Positions 1 through 10,188 of a stretch of DNA of 64,000 nucleotides are shown here, piece after piece. Source of the stretch: Methanolobus sp. (GTDB lineage: Archaea; Halobacteriota; Methanosarcinia; Methanosarcinales; Methanosarcinaceae). Below the pieces are notes generated by a model that searched no databases, was not told the DNA's origin, and saw only the letters and a list, made by a program, of their open reading frames with translations. The DNA lies in contig NZ_JADQBY010000006.1 of assembly GCF_016278385.1 (NCBI RefSeq), positions 81,737 to 145,736 on the forward strand, in the 5' to 3' direction. The position numbers were made by a program, and so were the translations under genes. Numbering within the stretch: the first letter of the stretch is position 1; each line of letters starts with the position of its first letter.

Positions 1-552
1 ATTGATTTTGCTCTTGAGCAGGTCAAAACCTACGCGGTCAAATACGAATCTTGTCAGGAGAACGATTATGCCTGCTGCACCGATGACAAATACAGGTAAC
101 CATGGTAGGACCATGTCCTCAAGGTGGAACAGGATCATAAGGTTTACAGCAAACCATGCAAATCCAAAACCTGCGAAGACCTTCATATAATTTCCTCTTC
201 CCTTCAATTTAACAAGCCATTTTGAAAGTATAAGGAAGAACACAGTTATTGCGAAAACCACAAAATAGATGTTCGGGGTTATGAAAATATAACTTGCAGG
301 GGATGTGAGTACTCCTGTATCCTCTATAACCCTCAGGGACGAACCAGCAAGGACAAAGGGAACAATTGATGTTGTAAGCCTGTCATCTATCTCAATATCC
401 AGCTTTTTAAGTAGCTTGACCACACCGAATATACATATTCCCAGTATTATTGCCCACGTAATAGTATTGACGATATTGTATCCACTATCGTGCAGAATAG
501 GGTCTATGTAATAATTATTAATGAATTGGGTAAGTTTATCTATCAATGACAT
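1..552 (-). CDS. DUF63 family membrane protein (partial)
   Basis: The reverse strand is open from an ATG at 552 to the window edge, so the C-terminus is missing. The 184 visible residues begin MSLIDKLTQFINNYYIDP and contain hydrophobic segments near residues 29-45, 90-110, 127-145 and 150-170. The motifs VPFVLAGSSLRVIED and ITPNIYFVVF are those I associate with DUF63, a polytopic membrane family of methanogens and other archaea with no known biochemical function. The gene is divergent from egsA across about 220 bases of AT-rich sequence. The family call is from recalled pattern; no function is claimed. Confidence 0.8.
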   Translation of the reverse strand, partial: MSLIDKLTQFINNYYIDPILHDSGYNIVNTITWAIILGICIFGVVKLLKKLDIEIDDRLTTSIVPFVLAGSSLRVIEDTGVLTSPASYIFITPNIYFVVFAITVFFLILSKWLVKLKGRGNYMKVFAGFGFAWFAVNLMILFHLEDMVLPWLPVFVIGAAGIIVLLTRFVFDRVGFDLLKSKIN

Positions 553-776
553 TATAATCACAGCAGTAACGTAATATAGGAATATCCTAATACAACTAAC
601 ACTTAATAGATTTATGTATGGGAAATGCGGACTTCATGGAGGAATTTTCCCTGTTAAATGCCTGTTTTACTCACAGGCTGTACATTTATATATAATTTAA
701 TCAGATGTTAATAGGAATCGAATTCAATTCGGTTATGAAATAACATTTAATAATTCATTTTTTGGCAGGTATTGAA

Positions 777-1841
777 GTGATCCCGACAAAAGGCAAAAAA
801 AAGTGGATGCAGTTACCAAGGGATGTTGTTGTGGGTCCTGATGTAATCTATGATGTGAAGGATGTCTGTGATGACCTTAAACTCATGGAAGGTGCTTTTA
901 TTGTCACGGGACAGAATACTAAAAAGATAGCAGGAGATGTGGTATTTGACCTGCTGGATGAATGCAGGTACAATCCGGGCATAATTATCTCAAACAAAGC
1001 ATCTATGGGAGAGGTCCAAAAAGTAGTATCTGCAGCCAAAGACTCAAATTCAAAGTATCTTATGGGTGTCGGGAGTGGAAAGTCCATAGATGTGGCAAAA
1101 CTTGCAGCCACACAGCTCGATCTTCCGTTCATAAGTGTTCCCACGGCTGCTTCACATGATGGTATTGTGTCTTCCAGAGCTTCAATACATGATAAGGGGA
1201 AGAAGACTTCCATTGAGGTGAATGCTCCCATGGCTGTAATAGCTGACACTAATATCATATCCAGTGCGCCTTATCGCCTGCTTGCTGCAGGATGCGGGGA
1301 TATTATCTCAAACTATACTGCAGTCTTGGATTGGGAACTTGCTCACAGGTTAAGGGATGAGCCTTTCAGTGAGTATGCAGCGGCTCTTTCCAGGATGACT
1401 GCCAAGATTTTGATGGATTCCCCGGAAGATATCAAGCCTGAACTTGAAAGTTCTGTGAGGATAGTTGTGAAGGCTCTGGTTTCAAGTGGTGTTGCCATGA
1501 GCATAGCAGGTTCGTCAAGACCGGCTTCCGGTTCAGAGCATATGTTCAGTCATGCCCTGGATATGGTTGCACCAAAAGCAGCTCTGCATGGTGAGCAGTG
1601 TGGTGTGGGGACTATAATGATGATGTACCTTCATGGTGGCGACTGGAAGAAAATTAAAGAATGCCTGGACATTATCGGTGCCCCAACAACAGCAAAAGAA
1701 CTTGGAATTGAAGATAAGTATATATTAGAGGCGCTTCTTGTTGCACATAAGATACGTCCGGAGAGATATACTGTACTTGGGGCGGGCCTGACTCCAGAGG
1801 CTGCGGAGAAGGTCGCACGTTTAACAAAAGTAATTTCATAA
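777..1841 (+). CDS. egsA: sn-glycerol-1-phosphate dehydrogenase
   Basis: Reduces dihydroxyacetone phosphate to sn-glycerol-1-phosphate with NAD(P)H, setting the backbone stereochemistry of archaeal ether lipids; cytosolic and zinc-dependent. The protein opens with [12 protein letters not shown], has the nucleotide-binding [12 protein letters not shown] near residues 100-110 and the family's [18 protein letters not shown], and carries metal-ligand histidines in [12 protein letters not shown] and ALHGEQCG. I place the start at the GTG at 777, six bases after AGGT (767-770); an in-frame TTG at 762 would add five residues. At 354 residues it has normal length for the family. It heads a same-strand run with the next two genes. 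Confidence 0.93.
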   Translation: MIPTKGKKKWMQLPRDVVVGPDVIYDVKDVCDDLKLMEGAFIVTGQNTKKIAGDVVFDLLDECRYNPGIIISNKASMGEVQKVVSAAKDSNSKYLMGVGSGKSIDVAKLAATQLDLPFISVPTAASHDGIVSSRASIHDKGKKTSIEVNAPMAVIADTNIISSAPYRLLAAGCGDIISNYTAVLDWELAHRLRDEPFSEYAAALSRMTAKILMDSPEDIKPELESSVRIVVKALVSSGVAMSIAGSSRPASGSEHMFSHALDMVAPKAALHGEQCGVGTIMMMYLHGGDWKKIKECLDIIGAPTTAKELGIEDKYILEALLVAHKIRPERYTVLGAGLTPEAAEKVARLTKVIS

Positions 1842-1881
1842 TTCCACACTATCCATATTTGGTAAATCAAGGTGACTATAT

Positions 1882-2328
1882 ATGACAGATAATAATACTA
1901 TTACACTTATCGGCTCAAGACTTGCAAAAGAAGGCGAGGATTTCATATTCGTGGGTGAATCCCGTGAGTGTGTAAAATGCAAGCTAAGGCGGACATGCAT
2001 GAATCTTGATCCTGGCCGTAAGTATCGTGTTGTAAAACTCAGGGGGGATACTGTCCACGACTGCTTCGTTCATGAAGGTGGAGTACTGACAGTTGAGGTG
2101 GAAAACTCTCCAATAGTTGCGGCAATCGATTCACGAAAGGCAGTAGAAGGATCAAAAATAAGCTATGAGCTTCCTAAATGTAAGGAGTTCGATGATAGTG
2201 TATATGATATCCTCTATCCTGAATGCCTTAAGGAAGGGGACAAATGTACAGTTGTAAAGGTACTTGGTCCGATGGATGAAACCATGGTGCCTGGATGTTC
2301 TTTAAAAAAGGTGGAGCTAAAACTATAG
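1882..2328 (+). CDS. UPF0179 family protein
   Basis: A 148-residue soluble protein of the archaeal UPF0179 family, function unknown. It has cysteines in CVKCKLRRTC (residues about 31-40) and further single cysteines (HDCFVHE, LPKCKEF, YPECLKEGDKC, PGCSLKK), suggesting a metal or iron-sulfur site, though that is inference. The ATG follows AAGGTGA with about six bases of spacing, a strong archaeal ribosome-binding site. It lies 40 bases after egsA and is probably cotranscribed with it. Confidence 0.85.
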   Translation: MTDNNTITLIGSRLAKEGEDFIFVGESRECVKCKLRRTCMNLDPGRKYRVVKLRGDTVHDCFVHEGGVLTVEVENSPIVAAIDSRKAVEGSKISYELPKCKEFDDSVYDILYPECLKEGDKCTVVKVLGPMDETMVPGCSLKKVELKL

Positions 2329-2414
2329 TTTCGTTGCGAATATCTTTTATATAAAAAAGCAATTCGTAGGAATAAATAAAAAATAAGATTTATCAATATT
2401 ATAGAGGTAATTAA

Positions 2415-3041
2415 ATGTCAGGGAAGGCAGGTGGTGTATTACATCATGATTTTTATACAGCAGAACGCTGGAACAACTGGATCAAACAGGTAAAGGACAG
2501 TGACTTCAAGTTTGAAGAATCTGATGAACCAGATGGAAAGGAAGGAGCGATATTTGTAAACATGGAGGATGACATAATTCTCGCATGTTTAAAGATAATC
2601 GCGAAATATGAAAAAGAGCAGATCTCCCAGGACTCTGCATTGGAATATCTTGTACTGATCAGGGATATTGCACTTGCAGAGATAGATTCGATCTCAGAGG
2701 ATGCAGATATGATGATTGATTCTCTTCAGGCATCTCTCATGGGTGGTTTTGCAGCATGTGAAGCTTACGTGAGTGGCGACTATGATAGCAGTGTTGATAT
2801 CGGGGATCTTGTGAAGGTTGCTCTTGAAGCAGAATCCTCTGATGATATTGCGATAGCTCTTGGCACAGTTGCAGAAATAGGTGCCCTTGTAATTAGTGGT
2901 AAAGAGTTATCTGAAAAAGTAATGGAAGAAGTTCCTTATGGCCTGGTTGCAGAATGGCTTGATGGCATTGATTCAATTTCCGCTGCAATGGTAGGTTCTG
3001 ACAGTTACAAAGACGATGAAGCAGATGATGGAAAGAACTAG
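2415..3041 (+). CDS. DUF2150 family protein
   Basis: A 208-residue acidic, mostly helical soluble protein with no signal peptide or membrane segment. The N-terminal FYTAERWNNWIKQVKDSDF and the acidic C-terminus (DDEADDGKN) match my memory of DUF2150, a family limited to methanogens and halophiles and without assigned function. The ATG follows GAGGT by about six bases. It lies between UPF0179 and cfbE; whether it belongs to F430 synthesis cannot be judged from position alone. Confidence 0.75.
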   Translation: MSGKAGGVLHHDFYTAERWNNWIKQVKDSDFKFEESDEPDGKEGAIFVNMEDDIILACLKIIAKYEKEQISQDSALEYLVLIRDIALAEIDSISEDADMMIDSLQASLMGGFAACEAYVSGDYDSSVDIGDLVKVALEAESSDDIAIALGTVAEIGALVISGKELSEKVMEEVPYGLVAEWLDGIDSISAAMVGSDSYKDDEADDGKN

Positions 3042-3118
3042 GTTTTTCCTATTCTTTCTTTTTCATTCTGATTTTTAACTTATTCCTTCTCTTTTGAATT
3101 CAATATTAAACAGGTATT

Positions 3119-4498
3119 ATGTTAGATCATACCAATATTGCAGTTCTTGACCTGACTCATGCAGGCATTATTATTGCTGAGAAATTCGCAAGTCTTGGTT
3201 TTAATGTAACTGCAATAGACGTCTACAAAACAGTGGATGAGGATATTCTCTCAGGACTTTTGTCCGAATATGGCATTATTTCTTCAAAATACCCGCTACC
3301 AGTGGATGAATTTGATATGGTGGTAAGCCCGGCACATCTGGACCCCGTTTATCCAATGCTTGTTGCTGCAAGGGAACAAAATATTGAGATAATGACCCAT
3401 CACCGGGCTGTAGGATTCATATTATCCATAATCGGTTCCTTCGATAATGCCACAGTTATTGAGGTCACAGGGTCAAAAGCCAAGACCAGTTCTGCATCCT
3501 TGCTTGCTGAAATGCTTTCTATGGAGAAGAAAGTAGTACTTCACACTTCCAGGGGTCTGGAGTTGTGGGAAATGGGCTACTCAACAATACTCCAACTGGG
3601 GTTAAGTATCGCTCCGGGAAGTATACTACTTGCAACTGACAGGTTGAATGAGCTTGGTATTGTCGCAGATTACTATATTTTTGAGGTTTCAATCGGTCTG
3701 ACTGGATTTGCTGACATAGGCCTTATCACTACATTGGAACCAGATTATCTGATCGCAGCTTCAAGTTCAAAAGCCAGTGATTCAAAGATGAGTGTACTTT
3801 CCGATGGTGGATCCGAGGAGGTCTTCTTCTTGAATTCCAGGGACAGAAAGGCATTGGATAAAGCAGGGGACAATAACAGAAAATATTTCACATTCAGTGA
3901 TTCAGAAGAAGTGGAAGCTGACCTGCAGGTTCATTTTGATAATGGCAATATAGTTATAAAATACAGGTATGGACAAGGAGATGGGTATTTTATCTCATCC
4001 CTGTCACCTAATTACAATTATAGTTCATATGCGACTGCCTTCGCTGCTTCAGCTTCCGTAGCTATCCGAATGCATGTGTCTATGGAAAATATATTATCTG
4101 TTGTTGCTTCTTTTGAAGGTCTGCAGGGAAGAATGCAGGAGAAAGAGTTATCCGGCAGGAAACTCATTGATAATTCCAATTCCGGTATGGATATACGTTC
4201 AGCGGAAAAAGCACTTGATTATGCTCTGCGTAAGCTTGCTATTTCAGGTAGTGTTATTATGGTACTTGGTGAGGAAGCTGCCCAGGTTTGTGAAGGTCTA
4301 CCTCCTGATAATGTTTCAGAGTTTGTTAGCAGGCGTGGTATGGATATCGGACAATTGATACTTGTGGGTGAAAGAATGCAGGGCATAGATGGGGAGAATG
4401 TTGTGTATGCTCTAGGACTTGAAGAAGGACTAAGTATGGCACTTGAATCCTCTTCTAAGAGCGATATCATACTGTCGTGTGTCAAATGTTTCAGGTGA
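3119..4498 (+). CDS. cfbE: Coenzyme F430 synthetase (MurD/MurF-like ligase)
   Basis: Catalyses the last step of F430 synthesis, the ATP-dependent closure of the six-membered carbocyclic ring of 15,17(3)-seco-F430-17(3)-acid. The 459-residue protein has the Mur-ligase layout: an N-terminal Rossmann-like part (residues 1-105), a central ATPase whose P-loop reads EVTGSKAKTSSASLLAEM (about residue 116-133), and a C-terminal domain with GRMQEKELSGRKLIDNSNS. The P-loop GSKAKTS differs slightly from the usual GxxGKT but is typical of this branch. An AGGT precedes the ATG closely. The next gene, cfbD, follows after 184 bases, enough for its own promoter. Assignment rests on the MurD-like sequence together with the cfb neighbours. 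Confidence 0.9.
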   Translation: MLDHTNIAVLDLTHAGIIIAEKFASLGFNVTAIDVYKTVDEDILSGLLSEYGIISSKYPLPVDEFDMVVSPAHLDPVYPMLVAAREQNIEIMTHHRAVGFILSIIGSFDNATVIEVTGSKAKTSSASLLAEMLSMEKKVVLHTSRGLELWEMGYSTILQLGLSIAPGSILLATDRLNELGIVADYYIFEVSIGLTGFADIGLITTLEPDYLIAASSSKASDSKMSVLSDGGSEEVFFLNSRDRKALDKAGDNNRKYFTFSDSEEVEADLQVHFDNGNIVIKYRYGQGDGYFISSLSPNYNYSSYATAFAASASVAIRMHVSMENILSVVASFEGLQGRMQEKELSGRKLIDNSNSGMDIRSAEKALDYALRKLAISGSVIMVLGEEAAQVCEGLPPDNVSEFVSRRGMDIGQLILVGERMQGIDGENVVYALGLEEGLSMALESSSKSDIILSCVKCFR

Positions 4499-4682
4499 GG
4501 TTAGCCTCTTTATCTTTTATGTTGTCTGACTTTTATTCTTTGTTTTTTTATTATGATTAGTGCTTTTATACAATAAAGAACTAGATAGTGCAGAAAAACA
4601 GTGATACTTTAAGTATACTATTTATTACTAAATTTAACAAATATAATATTGCATAACTCCTGAATTAATAAAAGGGATAGAT

Positions 4683-5819
4683 ATGGCAGAAAAAGATATC
4701 TCAATAATACACCCGCGGCCAAGTTCTATCGTGGCTGCATTATACACATTACGTGACCTGAATGTTGATGTTGCTATACTTCACGGTCCGCCAGGTTGCT
4801 CATTCAAACATGCAAGGCTCCTTGAAGAGGACGGCATACATGTTGTGACCACTGCTCTTGATGAGAATGGCTTTGTCTTTGGAGGACGTGATGAGCTCTC
4901 ATCTTTGCTTGCAAAAGTAAATGAGATGTTCAATCCTAAACTCATTGGTGTGGTGGGTACGTGTGCCAGTATGATCATTGGTGAGGAACTTCGTGAGCCT
5001 ATACAGGATGCGAACCTGGATGTACCTGTTATAGAGGTGGAAGTCCATGCCGGATACCCAAACAATACCAAAGGTGTATTGATAGCTCTGGAATCTGCAT
5101 GTGAAGCAGGTGTCATTGATGTAGGGGAACTTGAAAGGCAGAAGATCCTTCTTGAGGAAGCAACCAATGTTGAGAAGCGCCATGGTGCAGCAAGTAAGGA
5201 ATACCTTGTCCCTTCACGTGGAGACCTGAAATACAAGGTAGCTGAAAAAATTATCAGTTACCTGAAAGAAGGCAAACGCTGTCTTACTATTATGAATGCC
5301 AAGAAGGAAACTGGTTACATGTTTGCCGATATTACTGTTGCAATCAATGAGGTGGCTGTACAACTTGGTGTCGAAGGGAATGTTATCAATATGGCAAATG
5401 TGGATGATACTCTTGGTCTTCCACGTGTTCGTCATCATGCGACATGCATCATGAACGATTTCAATGAGAAAGGAATCATCATCCATGAGAATATAGGTGG
5501 TATGGATGAGTATCCTATTACAGGTGACAGGGTTAGTGAACTGATAGCTGAAAAATACAGTGACTTTGATTTTGCCGTTATCACCGGTGTACCTCATGCA
5601 ATACCCATGGACAACCTTCAGGGAATGGAGGTAATTTCAGTTACCAATGGTCCAAGACAGGTATTCCCGCTAAAGGATATGGGACATGCGAACGTTATTG
5701 TGGAGATAGACCTGCATCCCAAGACACTTGGTGTGAATCACATTGTTGAATCCGAATTCGGGGCAACGATGCGTGAAGTTGCAAAGGACATGCTGAATGG
5801 AGAACAGGAGGCTGCTTGA
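4683..5819 (+). CDS. cfbD: Ni-sirohydrochlorin a,c-diamide reductive cyclase, NifD-like catalytic subunit
   Basis: With CfbC this nitrogenase-like enzyme performs the multi-electron reduction and lactam ring closure of Ni-sirohydrochlorin a,c-diamide to seco-F430. The 378-residue protein has cysteines suited to cluster binding in [13 protein letters not shown] (about residue 38), VGTCASMI (about 98) and HATCIMND (about 255). It is shorter than NifD (about 480), as expected for the CfbD/NfaD group. The start follows AAGGGAT. Its stop shares one base with the cfbC start (TGATG), which indicates translational coupling of the two subunits. Confidence 0.95.
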   Translation: MAEKDISIIHPRPSSIVAALYTLRDLNVDVAILHGPPGCSFKHARLLEEDGIHVVTTALDENGFVFGGRDELSSLLAKVNEMFNPKLIGVVGTCASMIIGEELREPIQDANLDVPVIEVEVHAGYPNNTKGVLIALESACEAGVIDVGELERQKILLEEATNVEKRHGAASKEYLVPSRGDLKYKVAEKIISYLKEGKRCLTIMNAKKETGYMFADITVAINEVAVQLGVEGNVINMANVDDTLGLPRVRHHATCIMNDFNEKGIIIHENIGGMDEYPITGDRVSELIAEKYSDFDFAVITGVPHAIPMDNLQGMEVISVTNGPRQVFPLKDMGHANVIVEIDLHPKTLGVNHIVESEFGATMREVAKDMLNGEQEAA

Positions 5820-6610
5820 TGGCACAGAAAAGAATAGCCATTTACGGCAAAGGCGGCATCGGTAAATCCAGCACTGCTTCTAATGTTGCGGCTGCATGTG
5901 CAGATGAAGGTTTTAAAGTAATGATAATTGGTTGTGATCCTAAAAGCGATTCATCCATCACACTTCTTGGCGGTAAGAGAATACCAACTATCCTTGACCT
6001 TCTAAGGCAGAAAATTGATGTCAAGGAAGAGGACATCGTTCATGAAGGTTACAAAGGTGTAAAATGCGTGGAAGTAGGCGGCCCCGAGCCTGGAATTGGT
6101 TGTGCCGGACGAGGTATAATCGTTGCCATCCAGAAGTTGCAGCAGATGTGCAAGTCCATCGATGACATGGACCTCATTATCTACGATGTCCCAGGGGATA
6201 TCGTATGTGGTGGGTTTGTCGCACCAATACGCAAAGGTCTTGTGAATCAGGCTTACATTCTTACGTCGGGTGAATATATGCCGCTTTATGCTGCAAATAA
6301 TATCTGCAGAGGACTTACCAAAATAAATACTCCTCTCTCTGGCATTATATGCAATTCCAGAAGTGTAACAAGGGAGGAGGAGATTGTGAGGAAGTTCTCA
6401 GATGAGATAGGCAGCAGGCTCATGGCTTTTATTCCAAAGGAACAGATTGTCCAGGACTGCGAGAGGGATGGTTTCTCTGTGCTTGAAAAAGCCCCAGATT
6501 CACCTGTTGCAGGTGTCTATCGTGAACTTGCACATGCCATCATGTCCAATGAAGGTTCTGTCATGCCTGTAGCTCTTGAAGATGAAAGACTCCGTGAATT
6601 GACACGCTAA
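5819..6610 (+). CDS. cfbC: Ni-sirohydrochlorin a,c-diamide reductive cyclase, NifH-like ATPase
   Basis: Homodimeric iron-sulfur ATPase that passes low-potential electrons to CfbD, as NifH does in nitrogenase. The P-loop [14 protein letters not shown] sits at residues 8-21, the switch region at [10 protein letters not shown], and the two bridging 4Fe-4S cysteines in IGCAGRGI and GDIVCGGF. I chose the ATG at 5819 because AGGAGG (5806-5811) lies eight bases upstream; a TTG at 5816 is in frame but less well placed. 263 residues is normal for the NifH superfamily. Operon with cfbD and cfbB. Confidence 0.95.
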   Translation: MAQKRIAIYGKGGIGKSSTASNVAAACADEGFKVMIIGCDPKSDSSITLLGGKRIPTILDLLRQKIDVKEEDIVHEGYKGVKCVEVGGPEPGIGCAGRGIIVAIQKLQQMCKSIDDMDLIIYDVPGDIVCGGFVAPIRKGLVNQAYILTSGEYMPLYAANNICRGLTKINTPLSGIICNSRSVTREEEIVRKFSDEIGSRLMAFIPKEQIVQDCERDGFSVLEKAPDSPVAGVYRELAHAIMSNEGSVMPVALEDERLRELTR

Positions 6611-6621
6611 AGGTTGATACT

Positions 6622-8103
6622 ATGTCCGACAATCCTCCGGTTCCGGAAAGAAAGGAAGGAAAAAAGGAAATGCCGAGGATACTCTTGTCAGCAGGCAGTT
6701 CCTCTTCAGGCAAGACCACTATTACTATCGGTCTGCTTGCGGCTCTTACAGAGGCCGGGTATAAGGTCCAGCCGTATAAGGTTGGGCTGGATTACATAGA
6801 TCCCAGTTACTATTCTGAGATAACGGGTCGCAGAGCTCGCAATATCGATGGTTTCCTCATGGACGAGGAGGGTGTGCGGGATGTTTTCATCCATGGTACG
6901 GAAGCAGACGGTGAGGCTGATATCGCTATAATCGAAGGTGTTCGTGGTCTGTTTGAAGGCTTTGACAGTTTTTCGGATACTGGCAGTACTGCACAGATAG
7001 CCAAGATACTGAAATGTTCTGTTATCCTTATAATCAATGCAAGGAGCATTACTCGCTCGGCGGCTGCCCTTGTTAATGGTTTCAAGGATTTCGATAAGGA
7101 TGTGCACATAACCGGTGTCATTCTTAACAACATAGGCGGCCTGCGTCACGAGAAAAAAGCCACTGAAGCTATTGAATACTATACCGGTATTCCTGTTATC
7201 GGTGTGATTCGCCGCAACAATTCAATGAAGATATCCATGAGGCATCTCGGCCTTGTTCCGGCAATAGAGGAACGCCGCCGGGCTGATAATTATGATGAGC
7301 GGATAGATTTCATTAAAAATGCAATCAAGGATGGTATTAAGATAGACCGCCTTCTGGAGATGGCTCAAACAGCTCCGGCTCTTGAGCGTCCGCAAAAGAC
7401 TGTTTTCACTCCTCGCAAGATCGAAGGTGAGCGTCCGGTAATTGGCGTTGCCCTTGATGAAGCTTTCAATTTCTATTATCACGACAATCTTGAACTGCTC
7501 GAAATGGCAGGAGCAGATATAAAATACTTCAGTCCTATCCACGACAAAAAACTCCCGGATGTGGACGGTTTGTACCTTGGCGGTGGATATCCTGAACTTT
7601 TCGCCGCAGAGCTTGAGAACAATGTTTCAATGCGTGAAGATATACTGAATGTATCACGCTCCGGCCTGCCTATCTATGCAGAATGTGGTGGTCTGATGTA
7701 TCTGACCGAGAAACTCAGCACAGGAGTGAAAGGACAGGGAGCACATAACATGGCAGATATGCCTGAATCCACCCATGATATGGTTGGTGCTCTTCCGGGG
7801 CATACTCTCATGGGTCACAAACGTGTTGTCAGCTACAATATCGGTTCACTTGCAATTGATTCAGTCATCGGTAAAGCAGGAAACTCCTTCCGTGGACACG
7901 AGTTCCACCACTCCGAAGTGACAGATATGCCGAAGGATGCGAAGTTTGCTATAAAACTCTCCCGTGGCACTGGTATAATTGATGGATGGGATGGGCTTAC
8001 AGTTAACAATACACTTGGGTGCTATGCTCATCTGGTCGCGAGTTCTTACAGGGAGTTTGCGAGGAGCTTCGTTGACTGCATGATGGGGAATGAATTCGAG
8101 TAG
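6622..8103 (+). CDS. cfbB: Ni-sirohydrochlorin a,c-diamide synthase
   Basis: Amidates the a and c acetate side chains of Ni-sirohydrochlorin using ATP and glutamine or ammonia; homologue of cobyrinate a,c-diamide synthase CbiA. The 493-residue protein has an N-terminal dethiobiotin-synthetase-like domain with P-loop SAGSSSSGKTTITIGL (about residue 23-38) and a C-terminal class I glutaminase domain with YLGGGYPE and the nucleophile in YAECGGLMYLTE. The ATG follows AGGTTGAT by three to four bases. CbiA of B12 synthesis is close in sequence, so the F430 role rests on linkage to cfbC, cfbD and cfbE. cfbA (the nickel chelatase) is not in this window. Confidence 0.93.
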   Translation: MSDNPPVPERKEGKKEMPRILLSAGSSSSGKTTITIGLLAALTEAGYKVQPYKVGLDYIDPSYYSEITGRRARNIDGFLMDEEGVRDVFIHGTEADGEADIAIIEGVRGLFEGFDSFSDTGSTAQIAKILKCSVILIINARSITRSAAALVNGFKDFDKDVHITGVILNNIGGLRHEKKATEAIEYYTGIPVIGVIRRNNSMKISMRHLGLVPAIEERRRADNYDERIDFIKNAIKDGIKIDRLLEMAQTAPALERPQKTVFTPRKIEGERPVIGVALDEAFNFYYHDNLELLEMAGADIKYFSPIHDKKLPDVDGLYLGGGYPELFAAELENNVSMREDILNVSRSGLPIYAECGGLMYLTEKLSTGVKGQGAHNMADMPESTHDMVGALPGHTLMGHKRVVSYNIGSLAIDSVIGKAGNSFRGHEFHHSEVTDMPKDAKFAIKLSRGTGIIDGWDGLTVNNTLGCYAHLVASSYREFARSFVDCMMGNEFE

Positions 8104-8149
8104 CTATATTTCAAAAATATTGCAAAGACTGTTACTTCTTACTTTGCCC

Positions 8150-8184
8150 CCCTCTTAAGCATACAGATGCTGACTGGAAGAGGG
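8150..8184 (+). other. Composite hairpin downstream of cfbB
   Basis: CCCTCTT (8150-8156) pairs perfectly with AAGAGGG (8178-8184). Within it AGCAT (8158-8162) pairs with ATGCT (8167-8171) around an ACAG loop. It lies 46 bases after the cfbB stop. No T-run follows at once, so it is more likely a structured 3' end or RNA stabiliser than a simple terminator. Confidence 0.5.
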
Positions 8185-8260
8185 CATTGTCAACAGCTAC
8201 CTGATCTTAGGGAACTTTTAAGGTTTGCAGTTTTACAGGATCTTGATTCTATAAAACAAA

Positions 8261-8306
8261 GAATCTGCATTAATTGTAGATTCCTATCCAAAAGTCTTTT
8301 TATTTC
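8261..8306 (+). terminator. Probable terminator between cfbB and glgP
   Basis: GAATCTGCA (8261-8269) and TGTAGATTC (8275-8283) form a nine-pair stem (one G-T pair) around TTAAT, followed by T-rich sequence at 8293-8306. It is well placed to end the cfb transcript before the phosphorylase promoter. Confidence 0.45.
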
Positions 8307-8358
8307 TTAAAGGCATTTCTATATAATATATTAATTGATATTTAGTGATATTTACTAA

Positions 8359-10053
8359 ATGAAAAGGTGTATAGACAACATGTATAATATCTTAGGCCCA
8401 AATGGAAGGAAGATCGCCTATTTCTCAATGGAGATCGGACTGAATAACGAGATGCCTACTTACAGTGGTGGTCTGGGTATTCTGGCAGGGGATACCATAA
8501 GAGCAAGTGCAGATCTGGGTCTTCCCTTGATCGCTGTTACCCTTCTTAACAAGAAAGGGTATTTTATGCAGAGACTCGATTCAGAAGGCAGGCAGACCGA
8601 ACATCATCAGGACTGGTCTCCAGAGGATTACATGGAGCTTTTGCCATACGAGGTGACCGTTAAGATACAGAAAAGGGATGTAAAGGTCAAGGCATGGCTC
8701 TATGAACACCGCAGTCTCACTGAAGAAAAAATTCCAGTGCTTTTCCTTGATACGGACCTTGAAGGTAATTTTTCTGATGATAGACAAATCACACATAGTC
8801 TCTATGGTGGTGACAGGAGATACAGGCTTAAGCAGGAAATGGTGCTTGGTATTGGTGGCGTTAGGATGCTGAACAGTCTGGGTTGTTCCATATCCAAATA
8901 TCATATGAATGAAGGTCATTCAAGCCTGCTTGCTATTGAACTATTACGTCAGAATGGAATGAACGCTGAAAGAGTTAAAGATCACTGTGTTTTCACAACC
9001 CATACACCGATAAAAAGTGGTCATGATGTTTTCTCGCATGATATTGTAATGGAATTAATGGAAGATTATGTGGACTTTGAAACCATTAAAAAGTATGGTG
9101 GAGAGTATGAATTGAACATGACTGTCCTCGGTTTGAATCTCTCCAACTATGTTAATGGAGTTGCAAAAAGACACAGGGAAATTTCTCAGGAGATGTTCCC
9201 TGGATACAAGTTCTCTTCCATCACAAACGGAGTCCATTCCTATACATGGGTAAGTTCACATTTCAGGAAACTTTATGACCAGTATCTTCCGGGATGGGCA
9301 AACGAACCGGAACTCCTTGTAAGAGTCAGGAGTATACCTGATAATGAGATATGGGATGCCCACAAATCTGCAAAAAAGGAACTTATCGATTTTGTGAACA
9401 GCAAATGCGATGCTAACATGGACTATGATACGCTTACAATCGGTTTTGCAAGGCGCGTTACTGAATATAAGAGGCCGACTTTTATCTTTTCAGACCTGAA
9501 AAGGCTCAAAAAGGTTAACGATGCAGGAAAGATCCAGTTGATATTTGCAGGAAAAGCCCACCCAAGGGATACCATGGGCAAGGTGTTCATAGAAAGGATA
9601 CATCAGTATGCTAAGGAGCTAAAAGGTGAGATCGAGATTGCTTACCTAGAGAATTATGATATGGGTATTGCTATGAAAATGGTCTCTGGTGTAGATATCT
9701 GGCTCAACAATCCACAAAAACCACTGGAAGCATCAGGTACAAGTGGAATGAAAGCAGCTCATAATGGTGTTGTAAATTTTAGTGTGCTTGATGGCTGGTG
9801 GATAGAAGGTTGTGTGGAAGGTGTCACGGGCTATGCAATTGGTCCCAAACCGGAGGTTGAGAAGCCCCCTGAGCAGATCAGGATAATGGAGCTGGATGAC
9901 CTTTATAATAAACTGGAATACATAATGATCCCTATGTACTATAACAGAAAAGATGAATGGATAAACCTGATGAACAATTCTATTGAAATGATAGCCTATT
10001 ATTTCAACACTCACCGGATGATGCATCGCTATGTCACTGAAGCTTACCTTTGA
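8359..10053 (+). CDS. glgP: Alpha-glucan (glycogen/maltodextrin) phosphorylase
   Basis: Pyridoxal-phosphate enzyme of family GT35 that releases glucose 1-phosphate from alpha-1,4-glucan, so it mobilises stored glycogen. The 564-residue protein belongs to the short archaeal/bacterial type: AYFSMEIGL and PTYSGGLGILAGD near the N-terminus, FTTHTPIKSGHDVF (about residue 214), and the cofactor lysine in EASGTSGMKAAHNG (about residue 470). A TATA-like stretch at about 8319-8331 predicts transcription from about 8350, giving almost no leader for the ATG at 8359. An in-frame ATG at 8380, preceded by AAGGTG at 8363-8368, is a real alternative start. Confidence 0.9.
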   Translation: MKRCIDNMYNILGPNGRKIAYFSMEIGLNNEMPTYSGGLGILAGDTIRASADLGLPLIAVTLLNKKGYFMQRLDSEGRQTEHHQDWSPEDYMELLPYEVTVKIQKRDVKVKAWLYEHRSLTEEKIPVLFLDTDLEGNFSDDRQITHSLYGGDRRYRLKQEMVLGIGGVRMLNSLGCSISKYHMNEGHSSLLAIELLRQNGMNAERVKDHCVFTTHTPIKSGHDVFSHDIVMELMEDYVDFETIKKYGGEYELNMTVLGLNLSNYVNGVAKRHREISQEMFPGYKFSSITNGVHSYTWVSSHFRKLYDQYLPGWANEPELLVRVRSIPDNEIWDAHKSAKKELIDFVNSKCDANMDYDTLTIGFARRVTEYKRPTFIFSDLKRLKKVNDAGKIQLIFAGKAHPRDTMGKVFIERIHQYAKELKGEIEIAYLENYDMGIAMKMVSGVDIWLNNPQKPLEASGTSGMKAAHNGVVNFSVLDGWWIEGCVEGVTGYAIGPKPEVEKPPEQIRIMELDDLYNKLEYIMIPMYYNRKDEWINLMNNSIEMIAYYFNTHRMMHRYVTEAYL

Positions 10054-10188
10054 GTAAGCTTTTGATATTCTTTTTTAGCGAAAAATGATGCTGTCTGAGT
10101 TTTCCAGTCCACTATAGTTAAATAGGTAGTTCAATATTTGAACTCATATACATTATTTTCATATTCTTACTTAATTCAGGTGAATTTT

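Noticed and set aside
8359..10053. Glycogen synthase as identity of the 564-residue glucan enzyme
   Set aside because: The pyridoxal-phosphate lysine motif GTSGMKAAHNG and the GT35 opening identify a phosphorylase.
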